Below, in pieces: positions 1 to 4,646 of a stretch of DNA of 6,277 nt (its first letter is position 1; each line of letters starts with the position of its first letter). A program made the translations under genes and the position numbers. Origin of the DNA: CAYFVU01 sp964346645. GTDB taxonomy: Bacteria > Spirochaetota > Spirochaetia > DSM-16054 > Sediminispirochaetaceae. Below the pieces are notes generated by a model that did no database searches, had not been told where the DNA came from, and was given only the letters and a program-made list of their open reading frames with translations. The DNA is taken from contig CAYFVU010000145.1 in the NCBI GenBank assembly GCA_964346645.1, forward strand, positions 1 through 6,277, written 5' to 3'.

Positions 1-159
1 CTCGGCCATGCTCGTGACGGTGCAGGTATTGAAGATGTAGATATCCGCTTCCTCGGTATGCGGTACAATAAAAAAGCCCCGGCTTTTAAAGGATGAAGCC
101 AGGGCCTCGCTCTCGCTCTGATTGAGCTTGCACCCGAGGGTGTAAAAAGCCGCCCTCAT
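1..159 (-). CDS. mtaB: tRNA-t6A37 methylthiotransferase MtaB, N-terminal fragment
   Basis: Only the first 53 codons are in the window; the gene runs off the left edge. Family knowledge: MtaB is a radical-SAM enzyme with two [4Fe-4S] clusters that methylthiolates t6A at position 37 of ANN-decoding tRNAs, and is usually about 430 residues long. Seen: the N-terminal UPF0004 domain begins with FYTLGCKLNQSESEA (residues 5-19) and continues to FNTCTVT (43-49). Cys10 and Cys46 are the first two of the three cluster-binding cysteines of this domain; the third lies outside the window. TLGCKLNQ is typical of MtaB; MiaB has TFGCQMN and RimO SLGCPKN. The ATG at 159 overlaps the TGA of the TPR gene as ATGA. 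The only well-spaced purine-rich motif (GGAGGAG) ends about 14 bases upstream, so translation probably depends on coupling to the TPR gene. Confidence 0.9.
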   Translation of the reverse strand, partial: MRAAFYTLGCKLNQSESEALASSFKSRGFFIVPHTEEADIYIFNTCTVTSMAE

Positions 160-851
160 CCTTCGGTCAACTTCTCCTCCGCCCTCTGTTTTCCCCTGGA
201 TGCATCGGTGAGATTCGGGTTCAATCTGAGCGCCTCGTCGTAGGCCTCTATGGCATGGCGGTAGTCCTCGGCCATCTCGCGGGAGTAGCCGAGCCGCGCC
301 CACCAACGGGCCACCGTCGAAGTGTGATAGACCGCTGTGGTCAACGCAATGTCCGCGTGATGATACTCGCCTAAGCGAATGAAGATCTCTCCCATGAAGT
401 AGTAGACCGAATCGATTCTCGGTCCCGTGGGAGAGAGGACCGCGTATTCTTCGAACCACTTTAGCGCATCGAGGTTGTTTCCCTTGTAGTAGTGGACCTC
501 TCCCATCACCTCCACCATGCGAGGATCGTATCGGGAGATCTCCAGGCCCTGCTCCGCATACTCCTGCGCCTCATCGTATCTGTTCAGACGCAGCAGACTC
601 CAACAGAGCACGGCATATGAGTCCATGTTCCGCGGCATGGCCTCGAGCTCCTCGAGGCAGACCTCGACCGCACGCTCGTACCGGCCGCTGTTGTAGAGCT
701 TCAGCGCATCCGGTCTTTCCTGGGCAGCAGCATTGCCGAACACGAAGAAGAGCAGAAGAGCAGCGAACGCCGCACCGGCGAACCGGGGGATGCCGCGGAG
801 CGTACTTATCTTGCCGTATACGCGATTGCTCGAGGGGAGCCGGCGGCTCAT
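156..851 (-). CDS. exported TPR-repeat protein
   Basis: A 231-residue protein with no specific function assignable. Residues 22-43 form a hydrophobic segment after an Arg/Lys-rich N terminus, ending in GNAAAQ, which looks like a signal peptidase I site near residue 43. The mature protein would be periplasmic, or membrane-anchored if uncleaved. The rest is helical tetratricopeptide repeats, roughly 45-74, 77-110, 111-144, 148-177 and 182-215. The last is the most canonical (DYRHAIEAYDEALRLNPN). TPR arrays are protein-binding scaffolds. The ATG at 851 overlaps the bactofilin stop and has an AGGAGG (859-864) seven bases upstream, which fixes the start despite the long n-region. Lying between bactofilin and mtaB, it may work with bactofilin in envelope assembly; that is inference only. 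Confidence 0.85.
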   Translation of the reverse strand: MSRRLPSSNRVYGKISTLRGIPRFAGAAFAALLLFFVFGNAAAQERPDALKLYNSGRYERAVEVCLEELEAMPRNMDSYAVLCWSLLRLNRYDEAQEYAEQGLEISRYDPRMVEVMGEVHYYKGNNLDALKWFEEYAVLSPTGPRIDSVYYFMGEIFIRLGEYHHADIALTTAVYHTSTVARWWARLGYSREMAEDYRHAIEAYDEALRLNPNLTDASRGKQRAEEKLTEG

Positions 852-1246
852 ATATTCGCCTCCTCGGGAATAACCTTCGGCGCGATCTGGTCCTTCGGCG
901 CCTCCATCTTGCAGATGCCGTTGAACCTGCAGCCGCTCTCCATTATGACATCCGGGGCGGTGATGTCGCCGTCGACCATGGCGGAGGCGAAGAGCTCCAC
1001 CCTCGTGTGTGCATAGACGTCGCCCTTGACCTTTCCTTTCAGAGAGACGATGTTCGCCTCTACCCGAGCTTCTACGTAGGCATCTCTGTCCACATAGAGA
1101 TCTCCGTGAGCCTTTATAGAGCCCTTGAAGTTGCCCCTTATCAGCAGGGAGTCGTCGAAACTCAGATCGCCCTCGAACTCTATATCTTTTGCGAGGATAG
1201 TGACGATTTCGCTCTCGTCTACCTCGCGAATCTGTACATCAGACAT
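848..1246 (-). CDS. bactofilin (DUF583 family polymer-forming cytoskeletal protein)
   Basis: A 132-residue protein, the usual size for a bactofilin. Family knowledge: bactofilins self-assemble without nucleotide into filaments built from a right-handed beta-helix, often at the membrane. They position peptidoglycan enzymes or shape the cell. Seen: the core runs from about residue 17 to 115 with regularly spaced short beta repeats: FEGDLSFDDSLLIRGNFKGSI (split here as FEGDLSF 24-30 and IRGNFKGSI 36-44), VEARVEANIVSLKGKVKGD (58-76) and RVELFASAMVDGDITAP (82-98). It closes with the family-typical ESGCRFNGICKM (103-114). Both flanking tails are short, again usual. The start at 1246 has GGAGG (1253-1257) six bases upstream. 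The gene opens a three-gene operon with an exported TPR protein and mtaB. No M23 peptidase, a common bactofilin partner, is adjacent. Confidence 0.93.
   Translation of the reverse strand: MSDVQIREVDESEIVTILAKDIEFEGDLSFDDSLLIRGNFKGSIKAHGDLYVDRDAYVEARVEANIVSLKGKVKGDVYAHTRVELFASAMVDGDITAPDVIMESGCRFNGICKMEAPKDQIAPKVIPEEANI
859..864 (-). promoter_or_regulatory. ribosome binding site of the TPR gene
   Basis: On the minus strand this reads AGGAGG, a full Shine-Dalgarno, seven bases before the ATG at 851. It lies inside the 3' end of the bactofilin gene and supports the start that overlaps the bactofilin stop codon. Confidence 0.85.
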
Positions 1247-1252
1247 CTCATT

Positions 1253-1257
1253 CCTCC
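1253..1257 (-). promoter_or_regulatory. ribosome binding site of the bactofilin gene
   Basis: GGAGG on the minus strand, six bases before the ATG at 1246. Confidence 0.8.
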
Positions 1258-1277
1258 AGTTGCAGACCGTTCAACCA

Positions 1278-1306
1278 ATCCTATCTCTACGGCATACCGC
1301 TGTCAA
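1278..1306 (-). promoter_or_regulatory. sigma-70-type promoter of the bactofilin-TPR-mtaB operon
   Basis: The minus strand carries a perfect -35 TTGACA (1301-1306), a 17-base spacer and -10 TAGGAT (1278-1283, 4 of 6 consensus). The predicted start is near 1271, leaving a leader of about 25 bases before the bactofilin ATG. The -35 box overlaps the TGA of tyrA (1303-1305). The operon can therefore be transcribed on its own, although read-through from tyrA is also possible because no terminator is seen between them. Confidence 0.55.
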
Positions 1307-2046
1307 TAGTCATCGAATTCATGCGGGGTATCGAGCATGTGGAGCGTCTCTTCGAACGAACGGTAAACATCGCTCCTCATCTCCCTCGTAAAGGGATTGT
1401 AGTTCTGCAGGTCCAGAAAGAGCTGCATGGGATCGTTGCAAGTCTGCTCGACGATGTCCAGCAGCTTGTGGTAGCCGACCGTTCCCATTTCGCTTTCCCG
1501 CAGCTCGAGCCCCTCGAGAACCCTGCCGATAAAGTGGGTAACGCCCTGAGTGTAGGCGGCCTTCTTGTCGTGCTCCTCTGGGGTCATTTCGAGCACCCGC
1601 AAGCGGTAATGCTTAAAAACGGCACGCCAGAACTCGATGCTATCTTCCCTCGCATGCACGGGACAGAAAACCATCGGCAATCCTGCGAGCCCCTCCCTCG
1701 CGGAATCGGGGCCGAACATGGGATGGCTCGCGATGATCTCGTTCTCCACCGGCAGCTTTTTGCGCATGACCTGCGCAGGGTGAACCTTTACCGAACAGGT
1801 GTCGATAACCAAAGTGCCCTTTCCAATTCTCGGTGCAATGCGGTCGATTACCTCCTCGAACGAGGAGATGGAGACACAGAGAAACAGGGCATCCGCGTTG
1901 AGAACCTCTTCCTCGGTGCCGTACCGGTAGCCCTCGGGTATCTGCCTCACCCCCGATCGATTGTAGCCGACCACGGAAAATCGCTCGGATAGCATCTCCG
2001 CCCAGAACGAGCCGAAACGGCCGAGGCCGTACACTCCAACTATCAT
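1303..2046 (-). CDS. tyrA: prephenate dehydrogenase-like protein (TyrA family)
   Basis: A 247-residue protein of the prephenate/arogenate dehydrogenase family, which oxidatively decarboxylates prephenate (or arogenate) on the way to tyrosine in the cytosol. Seen: an N-terminal Rossmann fold with GVYGLGRFGS (residues 4-13, GxGxxG), the signature DTCSVKVHPAQVM (82-94), and SHPMFGP (107-113) whose His108 matches the conserved catalytic histidine. The helical C-terminal domain contains EEHDKKAAYTQGVTHFIGR (157-175). It lacks an ACT domain and a fused chorismate mutase and is slightly shorter than usual. Strand beta-2 ends VVGYNRSG (25-32), without the acidic residue typical of NAD+ enzymes, so NADP+ may be preferred (inference). 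The frame stays open to an ATG at 2145, but family homology begins exactly at the ATG at 2046. No Shine-Dalgarno precedes that ATG; a promoter ending just upstream suggests a leaderless message. The last base triplet overlaps the next operon's -35 box. Confidence 0.88.
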   Translation of the reverse strand: MIVGVYGLGRFGSFWAEMLSERFSVVGYNRSGVRQIPEGYRYGTEEEVLNADALFLCVSISSFEEVIDRIAPRIGKGTLVIDTCSVKVHPAQVMRKKLPVENEIIASHPMFGPDSAREGLAGLPMVFCPVHAREDSIEFWRAVFKHYRLRVLEMTPEEHDKKAAYTQGVTHFIGRVLEGLELRESEMGTVGYHKLLDIVEQTCNDPMQLFLDLQNYNPFTREMRSDVYRSFEETLHMLDTPHEFDDY

Positions 2047-2052
2047 GGCGAG

Positions 2053-2081
2053 ATAATAACGAAAATTTTTATTCGTTACAA
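2053..2081 (-). promoter_or_regulatory. predicted tyrA promoter, placing transcription start at or beside the ATG
   Basis: The minus strand reads TTGTAA (-35, 2076-2081, 4 of 6), exactly 17 bases, then TATTAT (-10, 2053-2058, 5 of 6). Only six bases separate the -10 box from the A of the tyrA ATG at 2046, so the normal -10 to +1 distance puts transcription start at the start codon or within a base of it. This fits the absence of any ribosome binding site and argues against the longer open frame. Confidence 0.6.
2057..2078. promoter_or_regulatory. dyad TAACGAA-N8-TTCGTTA inside the tyrA promoter (candidate operator)
   Basis: A perfect 7-base inverted repeat with an 8-base A/T spacer. It fills the gap between the tyrA -35 and -10 boxes and overlaps the edges of both. 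Half-sites 15 bases apart suit a dimeric repressor that would exclude RNA polymerase. The regulator is unknown; the site does not match the TyrR or TrpR boxes I know. Confidence 0.5.
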
Positions 2082-2090
2082 TATGACATC

Positions 2091-2102
2091 TTATGGATTC
2101 AG
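2091..2102 (+). repeat. 12-base direct repeat TTATGGATTCAG, left copy
   Basis: Identical to 2232-2243. The two copies bracket a 129-base A+T-rich segment. The copy ends 9 bases upstream of the tyrA -35 box. Confidence 0.85.
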
Positions 2103-2104
2103 AT

Positions 2105-2139
2105 ATTCGCATTTTTGAGCTAAGCTCCAAAATGCGAAT
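2105..2139. repeat. 17-base inverted repeat around a single base
   Basis: Left arm attcgcatttttgagct (2105-2121), central a (2122), right arm 2123-2139. Sixteen of 17 positions are complementary; the one mismatch pairs t2116 with c2128. The near-zero loop favours a protein-binding palindrome or a cruciform over a normal RNA terminator, and no T-run follows on either strand. Confidence 0.8.
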
Positions 2140-2183
2140 GCTCACAATCAGTTAGTGAAATTGTGTAGGCTAAACTTTTGGAG

Positions 2184-2229
2184 GTAAATCAAATTTTGGA
2201 AGACCATAGTCTTCCAAAATTTGATTTAC
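2184..2229. repeat. perfect 21-base inverted repeat with 4-base loop
   Basis: Arms at 2184-2204 and 2209-2229 are fully complementary around the loop cata. The stem contains ATTTTGGA, also found in the 2105-2139 palindrome. No T-tract follows on either strand, so it is not a standard terminator. It ends a few bases before the candidate pta promoter. Confidence 0.9.
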
Positions 2230-2231
2230 TG

Positions 2232-2243
2232 TTATGGATTCAG
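2232..2243 (+). repeat. 12-base direct repeat TTATGGATTCAG, right copy
   Basis: Exact copy of 2091-2102, 141 bases downstream. It overlaps the region where a pta -35 box would lie. Confidence 0.85.
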
Positions 2244-2263
2244 CGCCATTTCTCTGCTATCCT
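2235..2263 (+). promoter_or_regulatory. possible pta promoter (extended -10 type)
   Basis: TGC-TATCCT at 2255-2263 is an extended -10 with a 4-of-6 hexamer. The sequence 17 bases upstream (TGGATT, 2235-2240) is a poor -35. Transcription would start near 2270, giving a leader of about 40 bases. It is the best candidate I see, but weak. Confidence 0.3.
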
Positions 2264-2300
2264 GTACGTGCATTCACAGATATCAGGTATACGAAGTCAA

Positions 2301-2305
2301 AGGAG
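2301..2305 (+). promoter_or_regulatory. ribosome binding site of pta
   Basis: AGGAG five bases before the ATG at 2311. It decides the start over the TTG at 2221, which begins 30 codons further upstream in the same open frame and lies inside the hairpin. Confidence 0.85.
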
Positions 2306-2310
2306 TTGAT

Positions 2311-3306
2311 ATGAAATTTTCTGAGAAGATGAAGAAGAAGGCAAAATCTATGAAGAAGAGCCTCGTACTTCCGGAGGCCACCGAGGAGAGAACCCTCAAC
2401 GCAGCGAGGTCCATACTAGATGAGAGTATTGCAGCCGAGGTTTTCCTCATCGGAAAGAGCGACGAGGTAAAATCGGCCGCCGAGAAGGCGGGCGTCGACA
2501 TTTCCGGCATCGAGATAGAGGAGCCGGGCAATGCGGAACGCATGGAGAAGTTCGCCGGCGAATTCTACGAGCTTCGAAAACACAAAGGTATCTCCCAAGG
2601 CGATGCCGAGGCGAAGATGAGAGAGCCCCTGAACTGGGCGGCCATGATGGTGCGCCTCGGCTACGCCGACGGCATGGTCGCGGGTGCGGAAAACTCTACC
2701 GCGAATGTGCTCCGTGCGGCGATGACGATCATAAAGACCCGTCCCGGTACGAAGTACGCCTCTAGCGCCTTCGTCATGTCCTTCGACGATACCAAGTGGG
2801 GCGTCGACGGCAGTGTGATCTTTTCCGACTGTGCAACAATCCCCGATCCCGACGCTGAGCAGCTCGCGGAAATCGCCATAGCCGCCTCGGACTCCTGCAA
2901 GACCTTCCTGGAGGCCGAACCGGTAACCGCCATGCTCTCCTTCTCCACTAAGGGCTCGGCGAGTCATCCCAATGTGGACAAGGTCATAGAGGCGTTCAAA
3001 ATGGCCCAAGAAAAGCGTCCCGATCTGCAGATCGACGGAGAGCTGCAGCTCGATGCCGCCGTCATCGAGAAGATCGGCAGCAAGAAAGCTCCGGACTCCA
3101 AGGTGGCGGGACACGCGAATGTGCTCATCTTCCCGGACCTGCAGGCAGGCAACATCGGCTACAAACTCGCCCAGCGCTTTGCCGGCGCCGACGCCTACGG
3201 CCCGATCCTCCAGGGCTTCGCCAAACCTGTCAGCGATCTCTCTCGGGGCTGCAGCATCGAAGACATCGTGACGACCGCCGCGATTACCCTCGTGCAAGCC
3301 GACTAA
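2311..3306 (+). CDS. pta: phosphate acetyltransferase
   Basis: A 331-residue enzyme of the single-domain class, matching the usual length of about 330. It interconverts acetyl-CoA plus phosphate with acetyl phosphate plus CoA; with acetate kinase this yields ATP from fermentation or activates acetate. Seen: LVLPEATEERTLNAARSI (18-35), YADGMVAGA (118-126), SSAFVM (151-156), FSDCATIPDPDAEQLAEIAI (171-190), MLSFSTKGSA (208-217), DGELQLDAAV (242-251), VAGHANVLIFPDLQAGNIGY (265-284) and GPILQGFAKPVSDLSRGCS (297-315). From the Methanosarcina thermophila enzyme, the catalytic Ser309, Arg310 and Asp316 correspond to Ser311, Arg312 and Asp318 here, and Arg87 and Arg133 to Arg89 and Arg135. Homology begins soon after the chosen Met; the upstream extension is not protein-like. 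No ackA lies next to it. The gene is divergent from tyrA and ends at a shared terminator. Confidence 0.96.
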   Translation: MKFSEKMKKKAKSMKKSLVLPEATEERTLNAARSILDESIAAEVFLIGKSDEVKSAAEKAGVDISGIEIEEPGNAERMEKFAGEFYELRKHKGISQGDAEAKMREPLNWAAMMVRLGYADGMVAGAENSTANVLRAAMTIIKTRPGTKYASSAFVMSFDDTKWGVDGSVIFSDCATIPDPDAEQLAEIAIAASDSCKTFLEAEPVTAMLSFSTKGSASHPNVDKVIEAFKMAQEKRPDLQIDGELQLDAAVIEKIGSKKAPDSKVAGHANVLIFPDLQAGNIGYKLAQRFAGADAYGPILQGFAKPVSDLSRGCSIEDIVTTAAITLVQAD

Positions 3307-3342
3307 TCCTTCTAAATCACTGCAGCCCGAAGTCGATGCAAA

Positions 3343-3375
3343 CAAGAGCCCGTCGGCGAGACCGGCGGGCTCTTG
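3343..3375. terminator. bidirectional hairpin terminator between pta and the HEAT gene
   Basis: CAAGAGCCCGTCGG (3343-3356), loop cgaga, and CCGGCGGGCTCTTG (3362-3375) form a 14-base G+C-rich stem with one G-U pair, extendable by an outer A-T. It is followed by TATTCTCGTTT on the plus strand and TTTGC on the minus strand. The T-tracts are modest, but it lies just past both convergent stop codons (3306 and 3411) and can serve both genes. Confidence 0.8.
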
Positions 3376-3410
3376 TATTCTCGTTTATCAGATGTCTCGC
3401 AACGTTAAAC

Positions 3411-4625
3411 TCAGTCGCTCTGAATCATCTCCAGTGCCGTCTCGGCCTCCCGTTGCACAGAACCTTCCCAGTACTGCGAAATCTTCACCACCGTGAGCTC
3501 CTCAATACCCTTCACGCTGCCTATGTTCCCGAGAGTCTGAATCGTCTGCTTTGCGATGCGCAGGGAACTGACCGGGCCGAACTCGCGCCGCTCATTGAGA
3601 TAGGCGAGGAAGTTGGAAACGATCTCCGCCATCTCTTCACTATCGAAGGTCCCCATCGTCTGCAGGAGCTGGAGGACCTCGTCCTCGTCGTATGCCCGTT
3701 CGCGTTGATAGTCGAGGAGCATCTTCTCCATGTTCGGGACCAAGTTCGAGCCCTCAGGCTTCGGCAGATCGGCGAGCATGCGGAGCGCCGTGAGCCGGAG
3801 CTGCTTCAGCTGCCGCTTCTGCACGAGATTTTCGAAGGAGAGGCGAACTCCCTCCTCCAGGGCCGCCGCGGCAACCTGGGCCTTCCGCTCGGGCGCAGCG
3901 TTCGAACGTCTCTCCGCCTCGAGAGCGGCGAGCTTCCACTTGAAGTCGTCATTCTTTTCGATCACCCCGATAAGCATGTCGGTCGGATCATCGGTCATCG
4001 CTTGAAGCGCCCTTTTTGCCGCCTCCTTTACCCCGCTCTTTCCGGAGTACCAGCCCTCGGAGGCGAAGAAGACGTGCTCGAGACCGGCTTCGTGCTTGAG
4101 TCTCTCGAACGCCTTCACCAGGCTGTAGGCGATAATCTCATTCTCGCGCTGCTTGCTCACCTCGCTGCCGGCGTAGTTGATATTCCTCAGCATGAGAGCC
4201 ATTTGCTCGCCATACTTTCGCGCACCCATCTTTCCGAGTGCAAGAATGGCCTCTCCTTTCAATATGGCATCGTCGGTGTTCTGCAGCACCTGCCAGGTGA
4301 GATCTGCTGCATCGCGCGCCTTCAGATTGCCGAGCTCCTTTACCAACATCTTCGTCAGTCGTATCTGCTTCTGCTTCTCGGTGGTGCTTCGGGGATTTTC
4401 AAAATTGCTCACCTGCTCCCCGAGGGCGCGCGTCAGCACCGGCACCATGTCCCTGCTGTTCTGCTCCACGATGTTCATCATTATCTGGTACTTCTGATCC
4501 AAATTTCGAGCTCTGTCGTAGAGACGCGTCCACACGGCCGCGACTTCTCCCGCGGGCAGCATGTGCAGACCCGCAAAAAAGGCAATGAGCACGATAATCC
4601 CCACTCGATTGCGTATACTCATCAT
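3411..4625 (-). CDS. exported HEAT-repeat protein
   Basis: A 404-residue protein with no specific function recognised. The N terminus MMSIRNRVGIIVLIAFFAGL followed by HMLPAGEVAA looks like a signal peptide cleaved near residues 25-30, so the protein is probably periplasmic. The mature part is almost all alpha-helical in a HEAT-like pattern of paired helices. The clearest units are near 89-113, 120-148 (AILKGEAILALGKMGARKYG), 197-221, 272-305, 316-341 and 353-382 (IAKQTIQTLGNIGSVKGIEEL). HEAT solenoids bind proteins; no catalytic motif is seen. The start is the first of two consecutive ATGs, with AGAGGAA (4634-4640) eight bases upstream. It lies only 21 bases after the lipoprotein stop, in one operon, so the two may form one envelope complex (inference). 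Confidence 0.82.
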   Translation of the reverse strand: MMSIRNRVGIIVLIAFFAGLHMLPAGEVAAVWTRLYDRARNLDQKYQIMMNIVEQNSRDMVPVLTRALGEQVSNFENPRSTTEKQKQIRLTKMLVKELGNLKARDAADLTWQVLQNTDDAILKGEAILALGKMGARKYGEQMALMLRNINYAGSEVSKQRENEIIAYSLVKAFERLKHEAGLEHVFFASEGWYSGKSGVKEAAKRALQAMTDDPTDMLIGVIEKNDDFKWKLAALEAERRSNAAPERKAQVAAAALEEGVRLSFENLVQKRQLKQLRLTALRMLADLPKPEGSNLVPNMEKMLLDYQRERAYDEDEVLQLLQTMGTFDSEEMAEIVSNFLAYLNERREFGPVSSLRIAKQTIQTLGNIGSVKGIEELTVVKISQYWEGSVQREAETALEMIQSD

Positions 4626-4633
4626 AAATTACG

Positions 4634-4640
4634 TTCCTCT
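4634..4640 (-). promoter_or_regulatory. ribosome binding site of the HEAT gene
   Basis: AGAGGAA on the minus strand, in the 21-base gap after the lipoprotein stop codon. It is eight bases from the ATG at 4625 and eleven from the next ATG at 4622, favouring the first. Confidence 0.65.
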
Positions 4641-4646
4641 TGCTCT

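Larger units (their letters stand above)
2103..2231. mobile_element. 129-base hairpin-rich segment between direct repeats (candidate miniature insertion element)
   Basis: The segment is 34% G+C (44 of 129), while a sampled 60-base stretch of the neighbouring pta gene is 62%. It holds two long hairpins, one near each end, and is bracketed by an exact 12-base direct repeat. It has no terminal inverted repeats and no convincing gene. Removing the segment and one repeat would leave a 123-base divergent spacer of normal size. This fits a small non-autonomous insertion with a target duplication. A purely regulatory region is the alternative. Confidence 0.4.

Noticed and set aside
1321..1992. Long plus-strand frames opposite tyrA, and similarly at 617-1309 and 5753-6178
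   Set aside because: Antisense shadows of tyrA, bactofilin and rsmA respectively; no recognisable domains or ribosome binding sites.
2047..2145. N-terminal extension of TyrA to the ATG at 2145
   Set aside because: It would translate the promoter, the left direct repeat and the first palindrome. Family homology starts at 2046, and the predicted transcription start excludes it.
2143..2165. Short inverted repeat cacaat/attgtg with an 11-base loop between the two large hairpins
   Set aside because: Only six base pairs and A+T-rich; expected by chance in such sequence.
2221..2310. N-terminal extension of Pta to the TTG at 2221
   Set aside because: It begins in the hairpin arm without a ribosome binding site, whereas AGGAG lies five bases before the ATG at 2311 and homology fits the shorter form.
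2416..3345. A 309-codon open frame on the minus strand opposite pta
   Set aside because: Also codon-aligned with pta, whose sense protein carries every family motif. The antisense frame is a by-product of codon choice and runs through the terminator.
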